In this document: in pieces, positions 44,972-55,600 of the stretch
How the letters are laid out: each line of letters begins with the position of its first letter
Position numbering within the stretch: position 1 is the stretch's first letter
NCBI RefSeq assembly: GCF_000739615.1
Contig: NZ_BATP01000047.1
Coordinates: 114,211 to 178,210, forward strand
Direction of reading: 5' to 3'
Length of the DNA stretch: 64,000 nt
From: Haloferula sp. BvORR071
GTDB taxonomy: Bacteria; Verrucomicrobiota; Verrucomicrobiia; Verrucomicrobiales; Akkermansiaceae
The notes under the pieces: generated by a model
What the model saw: only the letters and a program-made list of their open reading frames with translations
The model's database searches: none
Told to the model about the DNA's origin: nothing
Position numbers and translations under genes: made by a program

Positions 44972-45631
44972 ATGTCCCGTATCCTTACTGTCCTTTCCTT
45001 CCTCTCGCTGGCGGTAGCCGTGCATGGCGCGGAAGAAGCCGACCCGCAGGCCGCCGCGAATGCCAAGCTGCGCGAGGCGCTCAAGAGCAACATGCTCCAG
45101 CTCCGCACCGCACAGACCGATCTGGCCACCGAGCAGGCGGCCAAGACGGCTGCCGAGGCCAAGGTCGCCGAACTGACCAAGAAGGTCGATTCCCTGTCCA
45201 AGCAGTCGGCCGAGGATCAAGCGAGCTCGCGCAAGAAGATCGAAGAACTGACGGTCATGAACGATGACCTCGGCACCACGGTGAAGCAGCTCAACGAAGC
45301 TCTCGCCAAGTGGAAGGAAGGCTACGCAAAAGCCGCCCAAGTCGCGCAAACAAAGGAAACCGAGCGCGCCAAGCTGGCGGATGAGAAGGCGGTGCTAAGC
45401 GCCAAGGTCCGCGACCACAAGGCCCAGAACCTGGAACTCTACCGCACCGCCATGGAAGTGCTCGACCGCTACCGCAGCTTCGGGGTCGGGGATTCCCTCA
45501 AGGCCCGCGAGCCCTTCACCGGCATCGCCAAGGCCCGTCTCGAAAAGCAGGTCCAGGACTACCGCGACCAGATCGAGGATGCCCGCATCCCCGCGGAAAA
45601 GCCGGCCGAGAAGACCGCCAAGAAGCAGTAA
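44972..45631 (+). CDS. Periplasmic coiled-coil protein
   Basis: The 219-residue product has a signal peptide (MSRILTVLSFLSLAVAVHG), then a long heptad-rich coiled coil from about 30 to 150 (LREALKSNMLQLRTAQTDLA, AEAKVAELTKKVDSLSKQ), a short helical domain and a Lys-rich C-terminus (PAEKPAEKTAKKQ). No enzyme motif is visible. It begins five bases after the porin stop, so co-translation is likely. A scaffold or periplasm-spanning role between the motor and outer membrane is inference. Confidence 0.7.
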   Translation: MSRILTVLSFLSLAVAVHGAEEADPQAAANAKLREALKSNMLQLRTAQTDLATEQAAKTAAEAKVAELTKKVDSLSKQSAEDQASSRKKIEELTVMNDDLGTTVKQLNEALAKWKEGYAKAAQVAQTKETERAKLADEKAVLSAKVRDHKAQNLELYRTAMEVLDRYRSFGVGDSLKAREPFTGIAKARLEKQVQDYRDQIEDARIPAEKPAEKTAKKQ

Positions 45632-45747
45632 GTGCGAAGTGGCGGCTCCTCCCGGCCGACCGCCAGCCCACCAGTTCAAGAAACCAAGTTCCGCTCGCCC
45701 CGGGCCCGAGTGCCCGGAGCGCGGCCCCTGCCTTATTTATTCAGATC

Positions 45748-46632
45748 ATGCGTTACCCTTTCCTGTTTCTCTTCGCCCTGAGCTCTTCGCTCTTCGCTCA
45801 AGCCGGTAAGACCGTCGTCGCCAAGGTCGGCGAGTCCGAGGTCTATGCCGAGGACATCCGCGCTTGGCTCGCTGGGCTGGATCCCGCCCAGGCCGAAGCC
45901 GCCGCGAAGCAACCCTCGATTCTAACCGAAGCGGTCCGCACCCTCTTGGTCCAGCGCCTGGTTCTCCGCGAGGCGGAGGACAAGAAGTGGGCGGATCGTC
46001 CGGATGTTGCCGCGAAGATCGAGCGCCAGCGCGCCAGCATCATCGCCGATAGCTACCTGCGCTCCGTATCCGAAGCTCCTTCGGACTTTCCTTCCGAGGA
46101 GGTCCTGAAGAGTGCCTACGATGCCGCCGGTGATGCGCTCAACGTCCAGCGCCGCCTGAAGCTCGCCCAAGTCTACATCGCGGCTTCCGCGGACGCGAAG
46201 GACAAGGCCGCCAAGGATGCGGAAGTGGCCGAGGTGAAGAAGAAGCTTGCCGCACCAGGCGCTGACTTCTCCGCGATCGCCCGCGCCCATAGCGAGGAAG
46301 CGAGCAGCGCCGGTAAGGGCGGCGAGATCGGCTGGCTCGAAGAAAATCTGGTAGAGGAAGGCATCCGCAATGCCGTCGCGAAGGTGAACAAGGGGGGCGT
46401 GACCGCCGCCATCGAGCTGAAGGACGGCTGGCACTTCGTGAAGGTCCTCGACCGCGAAGAACCCCGGAAACTTACGTACGAGGAGGTGAAGCCCAGATTG
46501 ACGGAACGCCTTCGTGAGCAACGCGCTCAGGCAGCGAGCCAGGAGTATGTGGCGAAACTGTTACGTGACCATCCGGTCGTTATCAACGAGATCGAGCTTC
46601 CCAAAGTCCTTTCCGACAAGAAGGGCAAGTAA
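45748..46632 (+). CDS. Parvulin-type periplasmic peptidyl-prolyl isomerase (PpiC/SurA-like)
   Basis: The 294-residue protein has a signal peptide (1-19), an N-terminal SurA-like helical chaperone region, and a parvulin domain at about 138-238 with FSAIARAHSEEASSAGKGGEIGWLEEN and GWHFVKVLDRE. It should assist folding of exported proteins by isomerising Xaa-Pro bonds and holding unfolded chains. It ends 18 bases before the giant TpsA gene, so its client is probably that exoprotein. A 116-base gap separates it from the coiled-coil gene. Confidence 0.9.
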   Translation: MRYPFLFLFALSSSLFAQAGKTVVAKVGESEVYAEDIRAWLAGLDPAQAEAAAKQPSILTEAVRTLLVQRLVLREAEDKKWADRPDVAAKIERQRASIIADSYLRSVSEAPSDFPSEEVLKSAYDAAGDALNVQRRLKLAQVYIAASADAKDKAAKDAEVAEVKKKLAAPGADFSAIARAHSEEASSAGKGGEIGWLEENLVEEGIRNAVAKVNKGGVTAAIELKDGWHFVKVLDREEPRKLTYEEVKPRLTERLREQRAQAASQEYVAKLLRDHPVVINEIELPKVLSDKKGK

Positions 46633-46650
46633 CCCAGCACCCCGCACCCC

Positions 46651-49600
46651 ATGCGATCCCCGTCATCCTTGCGACTGTCCTCCCGAGCAGCCGGCACCGC
46701 CCTTTTCATCCTGGGCGAGATCAGCTTGATCGTGGCCCAACAGGCGCATGCCGGGGATATCCTGCGTGGCGGTCGCCCGACTGGCGCGCCTGCCGGTGCG
46801 ACCAATCCGGTGGGCACCACGCCACCACCGGTGGTGCCGACCGGTGGCACCACACGCGACTCGCTGGCGCGCACCGCGATGGCGATCCAGTCGGCGCAGG
46901 CGATGCAGCTTGCCGCGCGCAATCTCGCCAACGGCAACCACGCGAATACCAATCCATCCGGTGGCGGCTCCGTGCTTCCCGATGTGCCGGATGGCCTCGG
47001 CACCGGCGGCCTGAAGGTGGACCCGCGGGTCACCGCCGCGAACTCGGCTTTCTGGAAAGGGGCGGAGCTTCCGACGCAGACCACGAATACGGGTGGAGCC
47101 GTCAATGTCACCATCAAGCAGACTGCCCAGCAGGCGCTGCTGAACTGGGAGACCTTTAACGTCGGTAAGAACACCACGCTGACCTTCGACCAAAGCGCTG
47201 GTGGCTCGAACGTCGGCCAATGGATCGCCTTTAACCAGGTCAATGATCCGCTGGCCAATCCCACGCAGATCCTCGGCAGGATCGAGGCCCCGGGGCAGGT
47301 CTACATTCTCAACCGCAACGGGATCGTCTTCGGCGGGAGTTCGCAGGTGAACGTCCACACGCTGGTGGCCTCGGCCCTGCCGATCAATACGAACCTGATC
47401 GATCGCGGCCTGCTCAGCAATCCGGACCAGCAGTTCCTCTTCTCCGCGCTGTCGATGCCCGCGGGTGACGATGGCATGCCCGCCTTCGATCCGGGTCTGC
47501 CGGCGAATACCCGCGTGGGCGATGTGATCGTGGAGGCCGGCGCCCGGCTCACCGCGCCGAGCACCGCTGCCAAGGTCGGCGGGCGCATCGCGCTCGTCGG
47601 TGCAAATGTGGTGAACAACGGCACGATCAGCAGCGCCGATGGCCAGACGATTCTCGCCGCAGGCCTGCAGGTCGGCTTCGATGCTCATGCCAGCTCGGAT
47701 CCTTCGCTGCGTGGCCTGGATACTTACGTCGGTGCGGTGGTTGATCCCGCTTCGGTCCTCACCGCTTACGCGGGCACGGTAACGAACAACGGCATCATCG
47801 ATGCCGCGCGTGCCAACGTCACCATGACCGGCAAGACGGTCAAGCAGATGGGCGTGATCAACAGCAGCACCTCGGTGTCGCTGAATGGTCGCATCGACCT
47901 GCGCGCGGAATATGGAGCGGTGGGCAATATCGCCTACGATGCCGCAAACCCCTCGAAGGGCCCGATTTTCCTGACCCGCTACACCGGCAATGTGACGCTC
48001 GGTGATGGCAGCGTGACCCAGATCCTGCCGGAGCTGGCGAGCGCCGAAACGGTGATCGGCAGCAGCCTGGCGCTAAAGTCGCAGGTCAATATCCTCGGCC
48101 AGAACGTCCATTTCGATGACGACTCCCTGCTGGTAGCCACCAGCGGCGATGTGAAGGTGGATGCGGGCACATGGTTCGTGCAACCGGCGACGCAGGCTTC
48201 TGGTATCTCGACCCATCGCTTCGTCCACGACAGCGGCCGGATCGATCTCGACAAGGGCGCGACGATCGATGTCTCCGGCGCGAAGGGTGTCACCGCGGCG
48301 GCTTCGTCGAACATTGTCCGCGTCGAGCTGCGCGGCACTGAGTTGGCGGACTCGCCACTGCTGCGCGATGGCCCGCTTCGCGGCCAGACCATCTACGTCG
48401 ATATCACCCAGACCGGCACCTACAATGGCGAGACCTGGATCGGCACGCCGCTGGCGGATGTCTCCGGCTATGCGAATTTGGTGCAGCGCACGGTGGGGCA
48501 ACTCACCACTGCGGGCGGCACGGTGAAGCTGAATGCCGGTGGCGGCGTGACCATGAACAAGGACGCCGTGATCGATGTGTCCGGCGGCTGGGTGAACTAC
48601 GCCGCGGGCATGGTCCAGACGACCCGCCTGGTGGCGGATGGCAAGATAATCGACTTGGCGAATGCCACCCCCGACCGCGCCTACGACGGCGTGTATGGCG
48701 GTGGGAATACGGTGGTGGATGGCAAGTGGAACGTCACACAGAACTACACCAATCCGATCCCGCTGAATGGCTCCCGTTATCAGGAAGCCTACACCCAGGG
48801 TGGAAATGGCGGCAGTCTGGATATCACCGCGCCCTCGATGGCGCTGGATGGCAAGCTCGCCGGTTCCGTCTATGCGGGTGCCCGCCAACGCACGAACTTG
48901 CCGACTGCCTCGCAGCTCAGCCTGAATTTCACCGCCGAGCGCCTGGTCGGTGCGAATATCACTCAGTATTCGCCGCACGCCCCGCTGATCCGCTTCTCGG
49001 ACACCGCCAGTGCGACGCAAATACTGGACACGCAGTATGGCGCGGACGGCAATCCGGTCGCCCTGCCCACCGAGCGGGTAGGGGAGGTGGTGCTGCGCGG
49101 CGATGTGCTTTCCGCCGGTGGCTTCGGTTCGCTCTCGATCGTGAACTCGGACGGCAATGTCGTCGTCGAGAAAGGAGTCTCCCTGAATGCCGCGCCGAAG
49201 GGCTCGATCAGCATCGATGCCGCGAACATCGATATTGCCGGCTCGCTCAGTGCGGCGGGTGGCTCGCTGTCCTTCACCACGCGCAATATCTCGCCCTACC
49301 TCGCTTTGGGCTCGACCCTGCCGGATGCCGATCCGGCCCGCGGGCATTTCAATCTGGCTGCGGGCGCGTCGCTCAGCACCGCCGGTTACATCGTGGATGA
49401 TCGTCCGCTCTCCGCCGGTGCGCTGACCAGCCCGCTGGTGACGGCCGCTGGCAATATCAGCATCAAGTCCCTGTCCGCGGATCTTGCCGCGGGCTCGACG
49501 ATCGATGTCTCGGGCGGCCTGCGGGTCAGCGAGCGCGGTGCCATCAGCTACGGGAATGCGGGCAAGCTTTCGATCCTCGCGGGCAATGATTCCACCGTGC

Positions 49601-52600
49601 CTTCCCTGGTCGGTGGCAATCTGGTGCTCGGCTCCACCTTGAAGGGCTACTCCGGTGCGAAGGGCGGCACGCTTGCGCTCCAGGCCCAGGCGGTGCAGGT
49701 CGGCGGTAGCAGCAGCGATCCACGTGTGCTGCTGCTCGGCCAGGAATTCTTCAATCAGGGTGGCTTCTCGTCCTTCGATATCAGCGGCATCGGCCGCACC
49801 GATCTCGCCGCGGTGCACATCACCTCGGGCACGTCTGTGGCTCCGGTGGTCTCCAGCTTGCTGGCGAATCTGACTGGCGACTCGCTGAGCGTGGACACCA
49901 TCGTCCGACCGGAAGGTTTGCGGAGCCCGGTGAGCCTGTCCTTCACCGGCACGGGCCTGCGTGGTCCCGCGCCGACCAGCGTCTTCATGAACCGCGGCGA
50001 CGTGGTGGTGGATGCCGGGGCGCAGCTCAATGCCGGCCCTGCCGGGAGCATCACGCTGAAAGGTGACACCGTGAGCGTGCAGGGTACCCTGCGCAGCGCC
50101 GGGGGAAATATCACGATCGCCGGCGGCAAGCGCCTGGCCGGTCCGGAGGAAGGCCAGAACGCCGCCAGCACCGTGTGGATCGGCTCCAGCGCGGTGATCG
50201 ATGCCTCCGGTACGACACTTCTCATACCCGACGCCTTCGGGAACCGCCGCGGTGCGGTGCTGGACGGCGGGAATATCAGCGTCTCCGGCAATATCCTCGC
50301 CGCGGCGGGTGCGGTGCTGGATGTCTCCGGTACCAAGGGCGTGCTCGACCTGGTGGCCGGTGAATCCGGCAAGTCGCTGGCGGATCTGCAAAGCGGTGCC
50401 AGCGGTACCACCACCGCGCCTTACTCGCGCAAGGTTCGCCCTGTGGAGGTCGCCAGCGATGGCGGCACGATCAAGCTCGCGGGCGCGGAGATGCTCTTCA
50501 CCGATGCCACGCTGCGCGGCGCGGCGGGCGGCAGCACTGCCACGGGGGGCACGCTCCAGGTTTCTTCCAGCCGCTTCTATGTGGGCGGCGCTCCGGTCTC
50601 GCCCTTTGATACGACTCTTTACGTCACCGGCTCCGGCACGGTGATCCCGACCGGCCTCAGCGGCATTGGCGCGATCCCGGGCACGGATACTTCCGGGATC
50701 ACCGGTGGCGGTCGTTTCTCGACCGATGACTTCATGCGCGGCGGCTTCGCCAACCTAGATCTGTTGGGCAACGTCACTTTCAGTGGCCCGGTATCGGTTC
50801 AGGCTCCCGGCCGCATCACGGTGGGCACCGGATCGACCCGCGGCAGTGGCGCAAACTTGCATGCCGATGGCGCGGTGAGTCTCACCGCATCCCACGTGGT
50901 GCTCGGTTCGAACTTCCAAGTGCCGATGACTCCCGCGGAGCTGGAGGCCTTCCGCTTCGCCGATAGCGCGGAGACCCCGGTCACTCTGGCACCGAGCTAT
51001 GGCACCGGCACGCTCGACGTTTCCGCTGGCCTGATCGACGTCGGCTATCTGGCCTTGGGGGGAATCGGCAAGGCGGGCCTCACCGCCACGAATGGCGATA
51101 TCCGCGGCAGCGGCGCGCTGGAAATTGCCGGTGATCTCACGCTCACCGCTGGACAGATCTACCCGCCCACCGGGCTGAATTTCACGCTAGCCGCTTTCGA
51201 CTACTCGGCGGGTGGCACGAATCACCAGGGCTCCATCACGATCGCGGGCTCCGGCAAGCGCAGCCTGCCGCTCTCCGCCGGTGGCTCGCTTTCGGTCTAT
51301 GCATCGGTGATTCACCAGAATGGCGTGCTGCGCGCGCCCTTCGGCACCATCCGCCTCGGCTGGGATGGCACGGGCACCGCTCCGGCCAATGTTCTGACGG
51401 GCGGCAACTTCGCGCAAAGCAGCGAGGTCGTGCTTGGCTCGAAGAGTGTGACCTCCGTGTCCGCCATCGATCCGATCACCGGCAAGGGCATCACGATTCC
51501 CTACGGCTACAGCACGGATGGCAGCACCTGGCTCGATCCCTCCGGCACGGATATCACCAGCTCCGGCCTGCCGCAGAAATCGCTGCAGGTGGCCGGTGCA
51601 TCGGTGATCACGGAGAACGGCACGGTGATTGATGTCCGCGGTGGCGGTGATCTCATGGCCTATCGCTGGATCAGCGGCCTGGGGGGAACCAATGATATCC
51701 TCGCTTCGAGTGGAGCCTTTGCAGTTGTGCCGGGCTATGGCTCGGAGTTCGCGCCCTATGCGCCCTTCGGAGTTTCTGCCGGGACTACGGGCTATGTGAA
51801 TTCCACGCTCCAAGTCGGCGACCAGGTGCGCCTCGATGGCGGTGGTGGTCTGGCCGCAGGGGTCTACACCCTCTTGCCCGCGCGCTATGCGCTGTTGCCG
51901 GGTGCCTATCTGGTGACGCCGCTTTCCGGCAGCGCCATCGGCCGCGTCTCCCGTCCGGACGGTTCCTCCGTCGTTGGGGGCTACCGCTTCAATGGCATGC
52001 AGGCGGGCTACGAGGTCCCGCAGCTTGCCACCCGCTTTGAAGTGGCCTCGCCCGCGACGATTGCCAAGCGGGCGGAATACACCCGCCTCTCCGCGAATAC
52101 CTTCTTCGCTGGCAAGGGCAGCCTGCGCCTGCCGGGCGATGCCGGTCAGCTGGTGCTGGCCGCCACCCGCCAGATGGCGCTCTCCGGCAGTGTGACCTCC
52201 TCCGGCGATGCCAACTTCCGCGGCGGCCTGGTCGACATCAGCAGCGCTAGCGACATCTTCATCAACGACGGCAGCTCGGCCGGTCCGGCCGATGCGCTGG
52301 TGCTGGACTCCAGCCTCTTGACCAGCTTCGGCGCGGCCAGCCTCCTGATCGGCGGCACCCGCACGACGACTGCGGATGGCAGTGTGGTTGCGGTGAGCAC
52401 CGGTCACGTCACGCTCGACAATGGCAGCGATACTTTGTCCGGCCGCGAAATCATCCTCGTTGCGAAGAGCAGCGTCACTCTCGCCAACGGTGCCACGCTT
52501 GAGCAGACGGGCGCTTCCGCCAGCGGCGGCGATGCACTGATCATCGGCACCGATGCCACCGCGGGCAGTGGTAATGGCGCGCTGGTCCGCGTGACTGCCA

Positions 52601-55600
52601 ATACCGGCTCCGGCCTGATCCGCCACGGCGTCACGCCGGGTGACAGCGTCTCGCTTTCGCTTGGTGCCGGTGCTTCGGTGAAGGGTGCCTCCGTGACCCT
52701 TGACTCGACTGGCTCGACCTTGCTCGATCCCACCGCGGTCCTGCGGGCGGACGCGCTTTCGCTCTCCAGCGGCCACGTCAGCCTGGGTCTCGATCCGGCC
52801 GTGGTTCCCGGCCCGAATGCCGGTCTGCTGCTGACCAATGCGGCCTTGCAGTCCTTCGCCGCGGCCTCGGACTTCTCGCTCGCGAGCTACTCGTCCATCG
52901 ACCTGCTTGGTGCGGGCACGCTCGGCGGAGTGGATGGTGCCGGCAAGCCGCTGATCGATTCGCTCACCCTGCGCGCGGCGGAGATCCGCGGCGTGGGTGT
53001 CGGCACTGGCAGCGTCACGGTGAATGCCGGGCGTGTGCTGCTTGGCGGCCAAGCCGGTGCCACCCTGGTGAATCCCGCTCCGGCCGATGCCGGCTCGCTG
53101 AAGTTCCAGGCTGATACCATTCAGCTCGGTTCCGGCAATCTGGCGATCCGCGGCTTTGCTGACACCACGCTGGAAGCCGCCAAGAGCGTGCAGGCGGTAG
53201 CCAATGGCAACCTCAGCACGACCGGCAAGCTGACGCTCGAAACACCGCTGGTGATGGCGTCGAATGCCGTGAAGTATGGCGTGACTGCCAACGGCGCGCT
53301 CTCTCTGACGGGCAATGGCAGCTCCACCGGGGCGGTCAGCGGCGCGGGCCTCGGTTCCTCGCTCAGCTTCACCGGTGCCAGCGTGAATGTCGGCACCCGG
53401 ATCGCCCTCCCCAGTGGCGAGGTGGTCCTGCGCGCGACCAGCGGCGATCTCACGGTCAACTCTTCCATTGAGACGGCAGGCCTGGCTCGGCGCTTCCGCG
53501 ATCAGATGCGCTACAGCAACGGCGGCCGTATCTCGCTGACCTCGGACCACGGCAATGTGACTCTCGGCAGCAGCGGCGTGCTCGACGTCTCCGCGCCAAG
53601 CGGTGGCGGTGGCGGTGATGCCGGGGAACTCAGCGTCTCGGCGGTGAGCGGATCGATCGCCCTCAACGGCACGCTCAAGGCGGGCCACGCTCCGACCGAA
53701 AGCGGTGGCAGCTTCAACCTCGATGCCGGCTCGCTCGCCTCCACCGCTGCGCTGGATGCGAAGCTTAATGCCGCATCCTTCGATCTCGCGCGTTCCTACC
53801 GCGTTCGCAGTGGTGATGTCGCGCTCGATGGCGTGGCGAATGCCCACAGCTACAGCCTCTCCGCGGATGCCGGTTCGATCCTGGTCACTGGCACCATCAA
53901 TGCTTCCGGCGAAACCGGTGGAGCGGTGCGCCTGGTGGCGGCACGTAACCTCACGCTGGCCTCCGGCGCGAAGCTCAATGCCTCCGGCCAGGACTTCGAC
54001 TCGGCGGGCAAGGGCGGCTCGGTCGCACTGGAAACCCGCGGGGTCTCCGGTGGTCAGCTCCAGCTTGAGCAAGGCTCGATCATCGACCTGAGCGTGGCCT
54101 CCTCTCAAGGCTCTGCCTTGGATGCCGCGAAGGGGCACTACAGCGGCGTGCTGAATCTACGCGCCCCGCGCCTCGGCAATGCGGACCTCGCGATCGGCAG
54201 CCTTGCTTCCACCATCAATGGCGCCTCGCACATCATCGCGGAAGGCTACGCCACCTACGATCTCACCGGCAGCGGTACCATCACCAGCACCGTGCAGAAC
54301 ACGGTCAAGACGGAGGCCGCCGCCTTCATCGATCATGCCGGTAGCATCGAGGACCGCATCCTCGCCGGTAACACGGCCTTGGGCTCCCTCCTCACCGTGC
54401 GCCCGGGCGCCGAGATCATTAATACCACCGGTGACCTGACCTTGGGCGGTTCCACCACCAGCTCGAATGCCGGCGACTGGAACCTAGCCAGCTTCCGCTT
54501 CGGAGCGGAGCAAGTGCCGGGTATCCTCACCCTGCGCGCCGCGGGGAATCTGGTCTTTTACAATACCCTCAGCGACGGCTTCACCAGCCCCACCTACACC
54601 TCCGGCCTGCTCGACCGCAACGAGCTGCTCGGCGACAACGTGCAGGCATGGTCCTACCGTCTGGTCGCTGGCGCAGACTTCTCGGCTTCCGATGTCCGTC
54701 GCGTGAACGAAGTCCGCATGGCGGACGATAGCGCGATCGGCAGTGCTCCCGGCTCGATCAAGCTCGGCAAGAACGGCTTCGCCGCGACCACCACCGGCGG
54801 CAACAACGCGCTGACCTCCGCTCTGCTCAGCGCCACCTCCTCCACCGGCCTCTATCAGGTCATCCGCACCGGCGGTGGCGATATCGATGTGGTCGCGGGC
54901 GGCGACGTCCAACTGCTCAACCAGTTCGCCACCATCTACACCGCTGGCACCAAGGTGGCCGATCCGCTGATGGGCGGCACTTTCGACACGCCCACTCCTT
55001 CGATCACCAATTCGCAGTCCGGCTCGCTCGGCATCCCGCAGCAGCCGACACCCGCACCGGTGCAATACAGCTCCGGCGGCGGCAATGTCAGCATCTCCGC
55101 GGGCAACGACATCATCCACCTGACCCGCAACAGCGCGAACCAGCTCATCGCCGACTCCGAGCGCCAGCTGCCGAACAACTGGCTCTACCGCCGCTCCGCG
55201 GTCGATCCGGCCACCGGCGAGTTCGCCACCGCCTTCTTCCTCGATAAGGCTTCCACCACCTGGTGGGTCGACTTCACCAACTTCTTCGAAGGCGTCGGCG
55301 CCCTGGGCGGCGGCAATGTCCTGCTCGATGCCGGCCGCGACGTGACCAACGTCGATGCCGCCGCGCCGACCAATGCGCGCATGCCGAAGGGCCGTCCGGA
55401 TGCCTCCAAGCTAATCGAACTCGGCGGCGGCGATGTGACGGTCAGCTCCGGCCGCAATATCGATGGCGGCGTCTATTACGTCGAACGCGGCCACGGCTCG
55501 CTCAATGCTGGCGGCTCGATCACCACGAATGCGACACGCTCGCCCACGCTGACGATCCTGCGCACGCCGAACGTAGTGGCGGATTCCGCCACCTGGCTGC

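Noticed and set aside
51187..54138. Very long minus-strand open frame of 983 codons inside tpsA
   Set aside because: It lies opposite the repetitive tpsA sequence, lacks any recognisable domain or ribosome site, and reflects codon bias on the coding strand. The similar frames at 33250-35379 and 48073-50391 are rejected for the same reason.
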